DNA of 28,533 nucleotides from Mycoplasma sp. CAG:472 (lineage in GTDB: Bacteria; Bacillota_I; Bacilli_A; RF39; UBA660): positions 1-28,533 of the forward strand of contig FR899387.1 of assembly GCA_000437315.1 (NCBI GenBank), in the 5' to 3' direction. The notes under the pieces are model-generated. The model worked only from the letters and a program-made list of their open reading frames with translations. It did no database searches and was not told where the DNA came from. The translations under genes were made by a program, and so were the position numbers. Shown piece by piece: positions 7,138 to 15,934 of this stretch (position 1 is the first letter of the stretch; the number at the start of each line of letters is the position of its first letter).

Positions 7138-7166
7138 ATAATACTAAATAAATTAAATGTTGTCTA
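7138..7166 (-). promoter_or_regulatory. Promoter of the DUF3800 gene
   Basis: -35 TAGACA, 17-bp spacer, -10 TATTAT on the minus strand, each one mismatch from the sigma-A consensus. It starts 20 nt upstream of the chosen ATG and lies between the rpsI terminator and the gene. Confidence 0.6.
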
Positions 7167-7173
7167 TATGAAA

Positions 7174-7198
7174 ACATAAAAAAACCCCAATATGGGGT
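7174..7198 (-). terminator. Terminator after rplM-rpsI
   Basis: ACCCC and GGGGT form a short G-C stem around a 5-nt loop, followed on the minus strand by seven T residues. It lies just after the rpsI stop codon. Confidence 0.85.
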
Positions 7199-7209
7199 AA
7201 GAAAATATT

Positions 7210-7629
7210 TTAACGTTTACTAAATTGTGGAGCTCTACGAGCTTTTTTAAGACCATATTTCTTTCTTTCTTTAACACGAGGGTCTCTTGTGATAAATCCA
7301 GCATTTTTTAAAATATGTCTATAACTATCTTCTCTAGTTTGGTCAGTATTTTCATCGAATTTAAGAAGTGCTCTTGTAATTCCTAAACGAATTGCACCAG
7401 TTTGTCCTGAAAATCCACCACCAGATACTTTAACATCGATATCGAATCTATTTAAATTATCAGTTAAAACTAGTGGTTGAGTTAAGTCCATAACAAGTGT
7501 TTCATAAGGCATATAGTCATGAACATCTACACCATTAACTGTAATATTACCAGTTCCACCAACTAAAGTTACTTTTGCTACACTACTTTTTCTTCTTCCT
7601 GTAGCATTCCAAGTTTGTTTTTTTGCCAT
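7210..7629 (-). CDS. rpsI: 30S ribosomal protein S9
   Basis: This 139-residue protein is full length and shows the S9 hallmarks: the ATGRRKSSVAKV start region, VSGGGFSGQTGAIRLGI, and the basic C-terminal tail KARRAPQFSKR that reaches the P-site tRNA in the ribosome. It follows rplM with a 12-nt gap containing a strong AGGAGG-type site, the standard rplM-rpsI pair. It ends at a G-C hairpin terminator, so the two genes form a closed unit driven by the rplM promoter. Confidence 0.98.
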   Translation of the reverse strand: MAKKQTWNATGRRKSSVAKVTLVGGTGNITVNGVDVHDYMPYETLVMDLTQPLVLTDNLNRFDIDVKVSGGGFSGQTGAIRLGITRALLKFDENTDQTREDSYRHILKNAGFITRDPRVKERKKYGLKKARRAPQFSKR

Positions 7630-7641
7630 GTTTTCCTCCTA

Positions 7642-8070
7642 TTATATTTCCATTTCGATTGGTTTTTGAGCACTATGTTTATGATCAGCATCAGCATAAA
7701 CAAATAGTTTTTTACCCATTTTTCTACCAAGTCTATTATGAGGAAGCATACCTTTTACAGCTCTTTCCATCATTTCTTCTGGATAGTTTTCAATCATAAC
7801 TTTTGCAGTTCTTTCTCTTAATCCTCCTGGATATCCAGAATGATTATAATATTTCTTATCAGTTAATTTATTACCAGTTAAATTTACTTTACTAGCATTA
7901 ACGATAATAACATAATCTCCACAGTCAACATAAGGAGTATATGTAACTTTATGCTTACCTCTTAAGATATGAGCAGCTTTTGTAGCAACTCTACCTAAAT
8001 TTTTACCTTCAGCATCAATTACATACCATTTTCTTTCAATATTTTCTTTTGTTTGTAAAAATGATTTCAT
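7642..8070 (-). CDS. rplM: 50S ribosomal protein L13
   Basis: This 142-residue protein is full length with the L13 signatures WYVIDAEGKNLGRVAT, LRGKHKVTYTPYVDCGDYVIIVNA and MLPHNRLGRKMGKKLFVYA. L13 is an early assembly protein of the large subunit. A near-consensus promoter and a leader of roughly 80 nt with an 8-bp hairpin precede it, which fits the known autogenous control of L13 operons in Bacillota. rpsI follows directly. Confidence 0.98.
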   Translation of the reverse strand: MKSFLQTKENIERKWYVIDAEGKNLGRVATKAAHILRGKHKVTYTPYVDCGDYVIIVNASKVNLTGNKLTDKKYYNHSGYPGGLRERTAKVMIENYPEEMMERAVKGMLPHNRLGRKMGKKLFVYADADHKHSAQKPIEMEI

Positions 8071-8089
8071 AATTTTTTCTTTCCCTTCA

Positions 8090-8125
8090 TTTTAATTAAC
8101 CAATTTAATCTTCCCACAATTAAAA
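8090..8125 (-). promoter_or_regulatory. Hairpin in the rplM leader (possible L13 autoregulatory leader)
   Basis: On the minus strand TTTTAATT (8125-8118) pairs perfectly with AATTAAAA (8097-8090) around a 20-nt loop rich in G and A (GUGGGAAGAUUAAAUUGG). The hairpin ends roughly ten bases before the ribosome binding site of rplM. An L13 leader is known in Bacillota; whether this matches that model cannot be tested here. Confidence 0.45.
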
Positions 8126-8154
8126 AGGCCTCTTAAATAAATGTACCGATTATG

Positions 8155-8183
8155 ATTATATGGTAAAAGTAGTAAATTGTCAA
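8155..8183 (-). promoter_or_regulatory. Consensus promoter for rplM-rpsI
   Basis: The minus strand carries a perfect TTGACA, a 17-bp spacer and a perfect TATAAT. It is the strongest sigma-A-type promoter in the window and lies about 85 nt upstream of the rplM start. Confidence 0.92.
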
Positions 8184-8222
8184 GCAAAACAATGAGGTAA
8201 CAAGCGTTTTTATTATATTTTT

Positions 8223-8250
8223 ATTAAAAAAAACTAGCAATCGCTAGTTT
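8223..8250 (-). terminator. Terminator of the arginine deiminase operon
   Basis: A perfect 8-bp stem (AAACTAGC with GCTAGTTT, 4-nt loop) overlaps the stop codon of the antiporter gene. It is followed on the minus strand by a run of T residues. Confidence 0.88.
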
Positions 8251-9712
8251 ATAAAACACACATTGCTATTGTAAGAATTACCATTGCAGCAAGACCTATA
8301 CAAGCAACTATTTTAAATGCCCATTTGAACCAAGTTGAATACTCAACTCTAGCAAGAGCAAGACCACCCATTATCGCTCCACATGTAGGTGAAATTAAAT
8401 TTACAAGTCCATTAGAAGCAACAAGTATCATAACATTTGTTTCAACTGAGAATCCTAATTGATGAGTTAAGCCACCCATAATTGGAGTTGAAAGTGTTGC
8501 AATACCTGATGAAGATGGTACAAGTATTGATAAGAATATATGTAAAATAAAGTTCATTGGTGCGTAGATAACTGCAGGCATATTTTTAAGGGCATTTGCC
8601 GCATTATAAATAATATAATTATCTAAATATGTAACTTGCATTAATACTGAAGCACCCCTTGCAACTGCTATAATTAATATAACACTTAGTATATCAGAGG
8701 CACCATCAACAAATGTATCTACAAATTCTTTTTCACTTAATTTACCAATTATTCCTATTACAATAGCCATTACAAAGAATAGTACGGCTGCATCTTCGAA
8801 ATACCAATAACCAAAACAATTTCCAGTTAAGAAAGCTGTAAAATGTGTTCCAGCATCAGCAATATCCGCAGGTATAATACCAAAATCTACCCATGGGATA
8901 AATCCTGCTATCATAATAACAAATGTTAAGCCAAATATAATTAATATAAGTTTTTGTCTTGTAGTAAGTTTTACATCTGGATTAATAAAGTCATCTTTTG
9001 CATAATGTTTTTCCATTTGTTTTTGCTCTTGTAATGAAAGGAATGTACTTCCTTTTTCGGCTTTCACTTTTGCAGCATATTTTAATACAAATGCTACTGC
9101 TATAATGTAAGAAACTAACCATAAGATACATCCAAGTAAAATTATAGTTCCTTGATTAACTTTTATACCATCTGGTAATGCGCTAACTGCAGCACCTACT
9201 GCAAACGGATTTATTGTTGAACCAAGTACACCTACACCAGCACCAAGTAAGACTGTGGCTGATGCAACAATAGTATCCATTCCCGCTGCTACCATAGTAA
9301 ATGATAACAAACCATAAAATGCAACTGTTTCTTCTAACATTCCATAAGTTGTTCCACCAACTGAGAATATAAACATTAGTATTGGTATTAATACTAATTC
9401 CTTACCTTTTAATTTGTTTACTAAAACTTTTATTCCTGTTTCAAGAGCACCAGTTTTAGTAACGACATTTAAAAATCCTCCTAAAATAAGAATAAATACA
9501 CCTACATCAGCAGCATTTTCAAATCCTTTGATTGGAGCCATTAAAAAGTCAGAAAATTTAGCACGAACTACACCACTACCATTGACAATATTTTCACCAT
9601 CAAATGTAGCAAGTGGAAGTAAATATGAAATTATAGCAATTGCAACAATAATTAACATTATAATTGTAAATGAAGATAATGTAAATTTTTTCTTTTTAGC
9701 TTTTTTTGCCAT
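8249..9712 (-). CDS. YfcC family transporter, probable arginine/ornithine antiporter
   Basis: The 487-residue protein has a basic N-terminus (MAKKAKKKK) and about a dozen hydrophobic helices. It belongs to the YfcC/DcuC-like family (C4-dicarboxylate anaerobic carrier group), with the motifs GGTTYGMLEETVAFY, NPFAVGAA and the C-terminal LVPSSSGIATLSTPIMGGL and LISPTCGAIMGGL. It is the last gene of the arginine deiminase operon, where family members are placed as the exchanger that brings arginine in and takes ornithine out. The role is therefore inferred from context; the sequence does not resemble the classical APC-type ArcD. It starts 2 nt after carbamate kinase ends. Confidence 0.85.
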   Translation of the reverse strand: MAKKAKKKKFTLSSFTIIMLIIVAIAIISYLLPLATFDGENIVNGSGVVRAKFSDFLMAPIKGFENAADVGVFILILGGFLNVVTKTGALETGIKVLVNKLKGKELVLIPILMFIFSVGGTTYGMLEETVAFYGLLSFTMVAAGMDTIVASATVLLGAGVGVLGSTINPFAVGAAVSALPDGIKVNQGTIILLGCILWLVSYIIAVAFVLKYAAKVKAEKGSTFLSLQEQKQMEKHYAKDDFINPDVKLTTRQKLILIIFGLTFVIMIAGFIPWVDFGIIPADIADAGTHFTAFLTGNCFGYWYFEDAAVLFFVMAIVIGIIGKLSEKEFVDTFVDGASDILSVILIIAVARGASVLMQVTYLDNYIIYNAANALKNMPAVIYAPMNFILHIFLSILVPSSSGIATLSTPIMGGLTHQLGFSVETNVMILVASNGLVNLISPTCGAIMGGLALARVEYSTWFKWAFKIVACIGLAAMVILTIAMCVL

Positions 9713-9714
9713 TT

Positions 9715-10650
9715 TTATTTCCTCCTATAAAATATTCTTGTGCCTTTATCACCATTAATTGCTTCAAGTCCTTCATTTAATGAAGCAATAATAGCAATGC
9801 CTTCTGAGTTTTCATTTAGAAAATTCATACAAGCATTTATTTTTGGAAGCATACTTCCTTTTGCAAAATGGCCTTCATCAATGTATTTTTGTAATTCTAA
9901 TGTATCAGTTGAATCAAGTGCTATTTGATTATCTTTATTATAATTAATATACACTTTATCTACTGCTGTTAAAATTAACAAAATATCAGCGTTAATATTT
10001 GCTGCTAACTTACTACTTGCAAAATCTTTATCAATTACTGCATCAACACCTTTATATCCTAGTCCATCCTTTACTACAGGAATACCACCACCACCGACGG
10101 TAATAACAATATTTCCGTCATCCGCAAGATTACTTACTATCTCTTGCTCTAAGATTCTTTCAGGTTTTGGTGAGGGCACTACTCTCCTATAACCTCTTCC
10201 AGAATCTTCAACATATTTATAGCCATTCGAAGAAGCAAGTTTATCAGCTTCCTCTTTGGTATAAAACATTCCTACAGGTTTAGTTGGATCCGTGAAAGCC
10301 TCATCATTTTCATCCACTTCAACCTGAGTAATGATAGTTGCACATTTCTTTTCAATATTATTTTCTCTCAATTTTTCATTAATAGCATTTTGTAAATGAT
10401 AACCAATATATCCCTGACTCATAGCTCCACATTCTGCAAAAGGCATAAAAGGAGCAACATTAAATTTACTAGCATACTCAAATGCATTAGCAATCATCCC
10501 CACCTGAGGACCATTTCCATGTGTCACAATAACATCATTATCTTTAGCAATGCTTACAATTATATCGGCAGCTTTTTTAACAAGAAGTTTTTGTTCATCT
10601 GGTGTTTTACCTAAAGCATTTCCACCTAAAGCAATAACAATTTTACTCAT
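9715..10650 (-). CDS. arcC: Carbamate kinase
   Basis: The 311-residue enzyme is full length. It contains the amino-acid kinase motifs IVIALGGNALGK at the start, VTHGNGPQVGMIAN, GYRRVVPSPKPE, VGGGGIPVV and DKDFASSKLAANINAD. It transfers the phosphate of carbamoyl phosphate to ADP, giving ATP, ammonia and CO2, the energy-yielding last step of the arginine deiminase pathway. It lies 1 nt after the ornithine carbamoyltransferase gene and just before the antiporter, so the four genes are one transcript. Confidence 0.97.
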   Translation of the reverse strand: MSKIVIALGGNALGKTPDEQKLLVKKAADIIVSIAKDNDVIVTHGNGPQVGMIANAFEYASKFNVAPFMPFAECGAMSQGYIGYHLQNAINEKLRENNIEKKCATIITQVEVDENDEAFTDPTKPVGMFYTKEEADKLASSNGYKYVEDSGRGYRRVVPSPKPERILEQEIVSNLADDGNIVITVGGGGIPVVKDGLGYKGVDAVIDKDFASSKLAANINADILLILTAVDKVYINYNKDNQIALDSTDTLELQKYIDEGHFAKGSMLPKINACMNFLNENSEGIAIIASLNEGLEAINGDKGTRIFYRRK

Positions 10651-10651
10651 A

Positions 10652-11641
10652 TTAATTCCTTAAGGTAGCATAAATAACTGCTTTAATTGTATGCATTCTA
10701 TTTTCTGCTTCCTCAAAAACTCTTGAATGTGAACCATTAAATACTTCATCTGTAACTTCCATTTCAGGAACACCAAATTTTTCATAAATCTCTTTACCAA
10801 TTGTCGTATTTTGATCATGAAAAGATGGCAAACAATGAAGAAAGATACAATCATCTTTAGCATTATCTATAACGGACTGATTAACTTGATATTTTCTTAA
10901 ATAATTAATTCTTTCAGCCCACTTTTCCATAGGTTCTCCCATTGATACCCAAACATCAGTATATATTGCATCGGCATCTTTAGTACCTTCCATAATATCT
11001 TCAGTTCTTTGAATAGTACATCCGTTTTCTCTAGCTATTTCTTCACATTTTTTAGTAAGTTCTTCATCAGGCCACAAATCTTTTGGCGCACAACAAGTAA
11101 AATTAACACCTAACTTTGCACTAGCAACCATTAATGAATTACCAACATTATTTCTAGCATCCCCACAAAAAACTAATTTTCTTCCTTTTAATGAACCAAA
11201 TTCTTCTTCAATAGTCATAAAATCAGCTAACATTTGAGTTGGATGAAATTCATTAGTAAGTCCATTATAAACAGGAACACTTGAATATTTTGCTAATGTT
11301 TCAACAATAGTTTGATCAAATCCACGATACTCTATAGCATCATATATTCTACAAAGTACTCTTGCAGTATCTTCAATACTTTCTTTTTTTCCCATTTGTG
11401 AACCTGTTGGTCCTAGATAAGTAACATGCATTCCTAAGTCGTAAGCAGCAACTTCAAAAGAACACCTAGTTCTCGTAGAATCTTTTTCAAATATTATAGC
11501 AATGTTTTGTCCTTCAAGAAATTTATGAGGTTCTCTATGTTCTTTTTTTGTTTTAAAATCTTTTGCTAGGTCTAATAAATATCTTATTTCATCACTTGAA
11601 TAATCAAGTAACTTTAGAAAATCTCTTCCTCTTAAATCCAT
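10652..11641 (-). CDS. arcB: Ornithine carbamoyltransferase (catabolic context)
   Basis: The 329-residue enzyme shows the carbamoyl-phosphate site STRTR (55-59), the HPTQ motif (133-136), the ornithine loop SMG (233-235) and the HCLP motif (269-272). In this operon it runs in the catabolic direction, splitting citrulline with phosphate into ornithine and carbamoyl phosphate. The anabolic and catabolic forms (argF and arcB) cannot be told apart safely by motif alone; position between arcA and arcC decides the name. It directly abuts the arcA stop codon. A Ser stands in HCLPSFHD where Ala is commoner. Confidence 0.96.
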   Translation of the reverse strand: MDLRGRDFLKLLDYSSDEIRYLLDLAKDFKTKKEHREPHKFLEGQNIAIIFEKDSTRTRCSFEVAAYDLGMHVTYLGPTGSQMGKKESIEDTARVLCRIYDAIEYRGFDQTIVETLAKYSSVPVYNGLTNEFHPTQMLADFMTIEEEFGSLKGRKLVFCGDARNNVGNSLMVASAKLGVNFTCCAPKDLWPDEELTKKCEEIARENGCTIQRTEDIMEGTKDADAIYTDVWVSMGEPMEKWAERINYLRKYQVNQSVIDNAKDDCIFLHCLPSFHDQNTTIGKEIYEKFGVPEMEVTDEVFNGSHSRVFEEAENRMHTIKAVIYATLRN

Positions 11642-12868
11642 TTAATCCTCTCTTTCAAGTGGCATACTCATACATCTAGGGCCGCCTCTACCCCTAGAAA
11701 GTTCTGCACTATTCATTTCTATAACTTTAATACCTTTTTCTCTTAATACTTCATTAGTAATATTATTTCTATTGTATACAACTACTACTCCAGGAGCTAT
11801 ACATAATGTATTTGTTCCATCATTCCATTGTTCTCTTTCAGAGGCAATTTTATCTCCTCCAGCACAAGGAATAAGTGTAATATCAATACCCAAATATTCC
11901 TCTAAAATATTTTCAAGGCTTCCTTCTTTTTTAATTACTCTTACTTCATCAAGATCATCTTCATTTTTAGTAATTTCAAAAACCTCTAATGTATCCATAA
12001 TTCCAGGATGATATGTAAACTTGTCAATATCAATTTGAGTAAATACTGTATCTAAGTGCATAAATGCTCTACATTCAGGTATCTTAAATGCAAGTATTGT
12101 ATCAATATTACATTTTTCATCATTAAACATGTTTTTAGCAACTAAATCAATTGCTTCAGCACTAGTTCTTTGAGAAATACCAATTGCAAGAGTATGTTCA
12201 TTTAAATTTAATACATCTCCACCCTCAATACTGAATGGATTTTCTCTATCATAATATTTTGGAACTTTATCCATATAATCTGGATGATAGTTAAAAATGT
12301 AATAAGCATAAATTGTTTCTCTACTTCTTGTAACAGAGTGCATCTTATTAAGAATTATACCATCACCAACTGATGCAAACGGATCTCTTGTAAAATAAAG
12401 GTTTGGCATTGGTTCTGCTAAAAACTTAGTTTCTTCACTTATTTGATCAACAAGAGAATATTCACTATCTTGTTTATTTCTATGAACTTCAGAAACTTTA
12501 ATACCTTCCATAGTTTTTAAAACTAGTTCTTTATTATTTGTATAACTCATTAAATAATCAAATAATAAATCTTTATATTTTGGAGTTCTTACTCCTGCTT
12601 CATAAATAAATTGTCTTATAAATGAAGGTTTAACCTGTGGGTTTTCATCTAATGTTTCAGCCATTAGATCCTCTAAATAAACAACCTCTACATCGTTATC
12701 TCTTAGTATTTGGCAAAATTCATCATGCTCCAAAATTGCATCTTTTAAATATGGAATATCATCAAAAAGAAGCCTTCCTAATGTATCTGGTGTTAAATTT
12801 AATAGTTCCTTTCCTGGTCTATGAACTAAGACCTTTTTTAATTTTTTAATTTCACTAGTAACGTGCAT
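11642..12868 (-). CDS. arcA: Arginine deiminase
   Basis: The 408-residue enzyme has the guanidino-group-modifying fold with FTRDPFASVGDG, EGGDVLNL, the HLDTVF histidine motif and the catalytic Cys399 in GGPRCMSMPLERED at the C-terminus. It converts arginine to citrulline and ammonia, the first step of the ATP-forming pathway completed by the next two genes. The ATG has GGAGATGATAT upstream. It heads the operon; the promoter region lies immediately upstream. The pathway also raises pH, so an acid-defence role is possible. Confidence 0.98.
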   Translation of the reverse strand: MHVTSEIKKLKKVLVHRPGKELLNLTPDTLGRLLFDDIPYLKDAILEHDEFCQILRDNDVEVVYLEDLMAETLDENPQVKPSFIRQFIYEAGVRTPKYKDLLFDYLMSYTNNKELVLKTMEGIKVSEVHRNKQDSEYSLVDQISEETKFLAEPMPNLYFTRDPFASVGDGIILNKMHSVTRSRETIYAYYIFNYHPDYMDKVPKYYDRENPFSIEGGDVLNLNEHTLAIGISQRTSAEAIDLVAKNMFNDEKCNIDTILAFKIPECRAFMHLDTVFTQIDIDKFTYHPGIMDTLEVFEITKNEDDLDEVRVIKKEGSLENILEEYLGIDITLIPCAGGDKIASEREQWNDGTNTLCIAPGVVVVYNRNNITNEVLREKGIKVIEMNSAELSRGRGGPRCMSMPLERED

Positions 12869-12892
12869 CTATATCATCTCCTTATTATAATA

Positions 12893-12921
12893 ATAATACC
12901 ATTTAATTTTTTAAAAGTCCA
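12893..12921 (-). promoter_or_regulatory. Promoter of the arginine deiminase operon
   Basis: Minus strand: -35 TGGACT, 17-bp spacer ending in TGG, -10 TATTAT, located 25 nt upstream of the arcA start codon. No clear ArgR or CcpA site was recognised beside it. Confidence 0.6.
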
Positions 12922-12926
12922 TATTT

Positions 12927-13634
12927 CTAATTTATATCTTTTAAAAAATTTTTAATAATTTCATTTTCACTACTAAAAGTTCCCTTTACAGTATCATCAG
13001 AAATAATAGTTTTATTATCTAAAAAAATAATTCTTGAAGAAAAGTCTTTAACAAAATTAAGTTCATGACTTACAACTATTATTGTCATATTATAATCTTT
13101 TAATTTACTAATCAGCTCTAATACTTCTTTTTTCATTTGTGGATCTAAAGAACTTGTTGGTTCATCTAATAATAAAATTTTTGGTTTTTCCATAAGTGCC
13201 CTTATTATAGCAACTCTTTGTTTTTCACCACCACTTAAATTTTTAGGATATTCATTAATTTTATTTTCTAAATTTATTTCTTTTAAATATCCTTTAGCAA
13301 GTTTAATAGCCTCATCTTTTGTTTGTATTTTCAGTTTAACTGGGGCAATAATTAAATTTTCAAGTACAGTCATGTTTTCAAATAAATTAAATGATTGAAA
13401 AACCATACCAACTTTATTATAAAATTTTTTTATATTATTAACATTTTCATTATCTATTAATATTTGACCTTTATCTATTTTTTCAAGTCTTGCTATACAT
13501 CTAAGTAATGTTGATTTACCACATCCACTTTTACCAATTATTGATACTTGTTCATTATCATTAATTTTTAAATTAATGTTTTTTAAGATACATTTTTTAT
13601 CATAATTTTTTGTTAAATTTTTAATATCTATCAT
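12927..13634 (-). CDS. Polar amino-acid ABC transporter, ATP-binding protein
   Basis: The 235-residue ATPase has Walker A GKSGCGKST (34-42), a Q-loop in VGMVFQSFNLF, the signature LSGGEKQRVAI, Walker B ILLLDEPTSSLD and the switch His in VVSHELNFV. It is of the GlnQ/ArtP class that powers import of polar amino acids. Its start overlaps the permease gene by 4 nt. Next to the arginine deiminase operon, arginine or a relative is a reasonable substrate, but the sequence does not decide this. Confidence 0.95.
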   Translation of the reverse strand: MIDIKNLTKNYDKKCILKNINLKINDNEQVSIIGKSGCGKSTLLRCIARLEKIDKGQILIDNENVNNIKKFYNKVGMVFQSFNLFENMTVLENLIIAPVKLKIQTKDEAIKLAKGYLKEINLENKINEYPKNLSGGEKQRVAIIRALMEKPKILLLDEPTSSLDPQMKKEVLELISKLKDYNMTIIVVSHELNFVKDFSSRIIFLDNKTIISDDTVKGTFSSENEIIKNFLKDIN

Positions 13635-14317
13635 TTTGAAAGTCTCCTTTCGAAAAAGTTTAATAGTTTCGTTAATCCTAATGTTAATATTAAATAAATT
13701 ATTGCCACAATTAAAAGTGGAAAGAAATAATCATATGTAGAGGAAGCCACTATATCAGAGGCTTTTGTAAGTTCAAGTATACCAATATAACCTGCTACTG
13801 AAGTTTCTTTTAAAAGTGTTATAAATTCATTACCTAAAGCTGGCAAAACATTTCTTAATGCCTGAGGCATTATAACATATTTCATAGTTTGAAAATAGTT
13901 AAATCCTAGCATTGTTGATGCTTCTTCCTGTCCTTTTGGAATTGATATTAATCCAGACTTAATTATTTGGGATACATAAGCTCCAGAATTTAATCCAAAA
14001 GATATAATTCCAACTACTACTATATTAATATTAACACTTTTAAAAATTATATAATATAAAATCATTAATTGAAGTAGTGCGGGAGTTCCTCTTATAATTC
14101 CAATATACATTCTTGCAAAAGCACTTAATAAATAAAGCTTACCTGTTTTTTCATTATAATCTATAACAAGTGATAAAATAAGTCCTAAAATAACTCCAAT
14201 TAAACAAGCAAAAAATGCCATAATAATTGTATTACCAAGACCAGTTAAATAATATTTATATCTATCTTGATAAATAAATGAATTATATATATTTTCTCTT
14301 ATTAATTCCATAAACAC
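13631..14317 (-). CDS. Polar amino-acid ABC transporter, permease
   Basis: The 228-residue membrane protein starts with the polar amino-acid permease feature LTGLGNTIIMAFFACLIGVILG and carries the EAA loop that contacts the ATPase (GQEEASTMLGFNYFQTMKYV). It also has LPALGNEFITLLKETSVAGYIG, typical of His/Glu/Gln/Arg permeases. About five helices are visible. A single permease gene implies a homodimer. It directly follows the binding-protein gene and overlaps the ATPase gene by 4 nt. Confidence 0.94.
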   Translation of the reverse strand: MFMELIRENIYNSFIYQDRYKYYLTGLGNTIIMAFFACLIGVILGLILSLVIDYNEKTGKLYLLSAFARMYIGIIRGTPALLQLMILYYIIFKSVNINIVVVGIISFGLNSGAYVSQIIKSGLISIPKGQEEASTMLGFNYFQTMKYVIMPQALRNVLPALGNEFITLLKETSVAGYIGILELTKASDIVASSTYDYFFPLLIVAIIYLILTLGLTKLLNFFERRLSK

Positions 14318-15037
14318 CTATTTTGAATACTCTAAAATGTATTCATCGATTTTACCACTATTTTTTAAATTATCAATAACTTCATTAATTTTATTTAAAA
14401 GCTGTGTATTACCTTTTTTAACAGCAATTGCATAATTATCTTCGAATACAAAACCATCTAAAATAATTAAATTTTCATTATTTTCAACTATTTTTTTACC
14501 AGGTAATTCATCCATTATTATTAAATCAACTTTACCAGCTTTTAAATCTTCAGCCATTGATAAGTATTTTTTTTGTCTAACAATATCTTTTGTTATATTA
14601 TTATCAGTAACATAACTATCTGCAATAGTGCCAAGTTGAACAGCAATTTTTTTATTGTTAATTTGTGAAATATTTTTAATATCACTATCATTTCTAACAA
14701 TTACTATTTGTTTTGAAATAATATATGTATTAGAAAAATCAACTTGTTTTTTTCTTTCTTCATTTACACTCATTCCCGCTAAAGCAAAATCAGCTTTTCC
14801 TGATTTTATCTCATTAATAATTGCATCAAAATATACATCCTTAATAACTAGTTTTTTTCCAAGTGCCGAAGCAATTTCTTTAGCAATTTCTACATCAACT
14901 CCAACAATTTTGTTATTGTCATAATATTCATATGGAGCAAATCCTGCTTCCGTTACCATTACTATTTCATTTTTATTTTTTTTGCAACCACATAGGGCAA
15001 TTAAACATATACTTAAAAGTATTAATATTTTTTTCAT
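14318..15037 (-). CDS. Amino-acid ABC transporter substrate-binding lipoprotein
   Basis: The 239-residue protein begins with a lipoprotein signal (MKKILILLSICLIALCGCKK). Cys18, with Gly before it, is the likely lipidated residue, and Cys16 is an alternative. The mature part is the SBP_bac_3 fold, with APYEYYDNNKIVGVDVEIAKEIA, FDAIINEIKSGKADFALAGMSV and the hinge segments VQLGTIAD and LIIMDELPG. It captures amino acids outside the membrane for the permease encoded next. Overlap with the YitT gene upstream is 4 nt, so all four genes are probably one transcript. Confidence 0.94.
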   Translation of the reverse strand: MKKILILLSICLIALCGCKKNKNEIVMVTEAGFAPYEYYDNNKIVGVDVEIAKEIASALGKKLVIKDVYFDAIINEIKSGKADFALAGMSVNEERKKQVDFSNTYIISKQIVIVRNDSDIKNISQINNKKIAVQLGTIADSYVTDNNITKDIVRQKKYLSMAEDLKAGKVDLIIMDELPGKKIVENNENLIILDGFVFEDNYAIAVKKGNTQLLNKINEVIDNLKNSGKIDEYILEYSK

Positions 15038-15909
15038 CGATTAATCAATATCCTTTCTTTTTTCTTTCCCCCATTAACTTCATAACAATCATTTATTACA
15101 AAAAATGCATTGGGATCAAGTTCTAATATTCTATTTCGTAATCTATAACAATCTAAATTAGAAACGGCTACCATAAGTATTTCTCCTTTTTTATGTAAAA
15201 ATTCTTGTTTGCTTTGTAAAATTGTAACACCACTATCGTATTCCTCAGTTATAACCTTCTTAACTTCACTTAGTTTATTTGTATAAATGAAGAAAACCTT
15301 ACTTAAAGAAACCCCAAGAGTAATTTTATCAATAAAATGATTACTTATTAATAAAATAATTATAGAATATATAAAACTTTCAAAACCAAATACAAATGCA
15401 CCCATCAAAAGGATTATAAAACTATAGGAAAAATTTGCAACTGAAGTAGATACTTTAGCGTACTTTTTAATAAGTTCCATTATAACGTCCCCACCACCAG
15501 TTGTAAAACCACTTTTATATATAAGTGCAGAGGATGCTCCATATAAGAAACCAGTAATTACAACACTAATTAGCACTTGACTTGTATTAATATATTTTAA
15601 AAGTGCTAAAGCAATAGGTTCAGTAATGGTTACCATAATTGGGTATAACAATGAACCTAATACTGTTGGTAATGTTTTCTTGTATCCTAAACAAATAAAG
15701 CTTATAATTAAAAGTACTATTCTTGATATGTACAAAAACACCGTTGGATCAATATTAAATAATTTATTAAATATTATCGCAAGACCATTTGTACCACCAG
15801 TTATAAATTCATTGGGTAGTAAAAATAAATGGTAGCACATTGCAAGTAAAAAGATACCAAAAACAAATGTAACACCAGTAACTAAAGTTTTTATATCTTC
15901 CTTACTCAT
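15034..15909 (-). CDS. YitT family membrane protein (DUF2179 C-terminus)
   Basis: The 291-residue protein has about six hydrophobic helices with the family motifs FLLPNEFITGGTNGLAI and the second-half GFTTGGGDVIM repeat. A soluble DUF2179 domain follows at about 210-290 (YDSGVTILQSKQEFLHKKGEILMVAVS). The function of the family is not settled. It is the first gene of an operon with an amino-acid ABC importer, joined by a 4-nt overlap, which is not the usual setting for this family and may hint at a transport-linked role. AAGGG precedes its start. Confidence 0.9.
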   Translation of the reverse strand: MSKEDIKTLVTGVTFVFGIFLLAMCYHLFLLPNEFITGGTNGLAIIFNKLFNIDPTVFLYISRIVLLIISFICLGYKKTLPTVLGSLLYPIMVTITEPIALALLKYINTSQVLISVVITGFLYGASSALIYKSGFTTGGGDVIMELIKKYAKVSTSVANFSYSFIILLMGAFVFGFESFIYSIIILLISNHFIDKITLGVSLSKVFFIYTNKLSEVKKVITEEYDSGVTILQSKQEFLHKKGEILMVAVSNLDCYRLRNRILELDPNAFFVINDCYEVNGGKKKERILINR

Positions 15910-15934
15910 TTTACTACCCTTCTTACTATAACCA

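Noticed and set aside
9414..9758. Plus-strand open frame opposite the antiporter gene
   Set aside because: It is the reverse complement of a well-conserved membrane protein gene and has no family features or ribosome binding site; several similar frames opposite arcC, arcA, the M23 peptidase and tsaD were rejected for the same reason.
10660..10863. Minus-strand open frame inside the ornithine carbamoyltransferase gene
   Set aside because: It lies in another frame within the conserved HCLP region of that gene and shows no independent coding signal.
12637..12849. Plus-strand frame opposite the start of arcA
   Set aside because: Antisense shadow of a conserved enzyme with no coding features.
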